Source of the DNA: Accumulibacter sp.
GTDB lineage: Bacteria; Pseudomonadota; Gammaproteobacteria; Burkholderiales; Rhodocyclaceae
Direction: 5' to 3'
Assembly: GCA_031267455.1 (NCBI GenBank)
Contig: JAIRZC010000153.1
Coordinates: 1-5,341 of the forward strand
Length of the DNA: 5,341 nucleotides
The notes under the pieces are model-generated. The model ran no database searches. It had not been told where the DNA came from and saw nothing but the letters and a program-made list of their open reading frames with translations. Shown here in pieces: positions 5,122 through 5,341 of the stretch. The number at the start of each line of letters is the position of its first letter. Positions within the stretch are counted from its first letter, which is position 1. Made by a program: the position numbers and the translations under genes.

Positions 5122-5341
5122 TCAGGGCGGCGTCTGCGTCGCAAAGGAAATATGCGGATAGCCCGCCATTTGCGCCGCCTGCATGACATCGACAACGCTT
5201 TGATGCGTCGCCTTGGCGTCGGCGTTGATCACGATCAGTGGATCGGGCGCGTCGCCGGCCGCGCGCCGCAGCATATCGCTGATTGATCGCACATCGTTCG
5301 ACGACAGGGGGGTTTGGTTGACGAGAATCTGCCCGTCCGCC
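5122..5341 (-). CDS. exbD: ExbD/TolR family protein, C-terminal part (partial)
   Basis: The last 72 residues and stop are in the window. They carry the end of the periplasmic domain of an ExbD/TolR protein: ADGQILVNQTPLS, a helix (NDVRSISDMLRRAA), then DPLIVINADAKATHQSVVDV and MQAAQMAGYPHISFATQTPP. The INADxxxxHQ(S/R)VVDVMxxAxxxGxxxIxFAT pattern is characteristic. ExbD works with ExbB in the inner membrane, using the proton gradient to drive TonB-dependent outer-membrane transport (TolR does the like for TolQ/TolA). The single membrane helix with its functional Asp lies outside the window. In betaproteobacteria exbD is commonly followed directly by lpxK, which supports ExbD over TolR; here a restriction-modification module comes between them. 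Confidence 0.92.
   Translation of the reverse strand, partial: ADGQILVNQTPLSSNDVRSISDMLRRAAGDAPDPLIVINADAKATHQSVVDVMQAAQMAGYPHISFATQTPP

Noticed and set aside
4576..5286. Long + strand frame opposite the methyltransferase and exbD
   Set aside because: It crosses two real genes on the other strand and shows no recognisable domain.

Overview
The window looks like a piece of a GC-rich Gram-negative genome, most probably a betaproteobacterium. On the minus strand it carries exbD (3' part), lpxK, a Trm112/YcaR-like gene, kdsB and adk (5' end). As I recall, the order exbD-lpxK-trm112-kdsB-adk is a typical betaproteobacterial cluster for envelope energisation, lipid A/Kdo synthesis and adenylate kinase. 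lpxK, trm112 and kdsB are still joined by two 1-nt stop/start overlaps (TGATG), so they are clearly one translationally coupled unit.

The conserved order is broken twice by more AT-rich, accessory-looking DNA. Between exbD and lpxK (about 3443-5121) sits a type II restriction-modification module. It has an intact beta-class DNA methyltransferase (4120-5061) overlapping by 4 nt a restriction endonuclease gene (3511-4123) that I recognise as a BstYI (R^GATCY) homologue. One extra base near 3964 shifts the endonuclease out of frame after residue 53. With that base removed it reads as 203 residues, the length I recall for R.BstYI, with an intact BglII/BstYI-type catalytic motif (D119, E128, Q130). 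The locus is therefore either a methyltransferase left orphaned by a recent single-base lesion, or an intact system obscured by a sequencing error.

Between kdsB and adk (about 43-1428) lies a second insert. It holds one gene on the opposite (+) strand (629-1219) for an unrecognised 196-residue exported protein with five cysteines after the predicted cleavage site. Around it are palindromes and repeats: a 50-nt foldback (199-252), a 34-bp imperfect direct repeat (202-235 and 1207-1240), three hairpins sharing a TTCA loop, a 30-bp-period repeat (472-523) and a strong GC-rich hairpin (1251-1283). This resembles the debris or ends of a small mobile or palindrome-associated element, but no transposase is present.

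Together, the core genes make outer-membrane components: LpxK phosphorylates the lipid A precursor at the 4' position, KdsB activates Kdo for transfer to lipid A, and ExbD belongs to a proton-driven energy transducer. The two inserts have probably changed how lpxK and adk are expressed, since each has lost its upstream neighbour. Organism assignment rests on gene order only.
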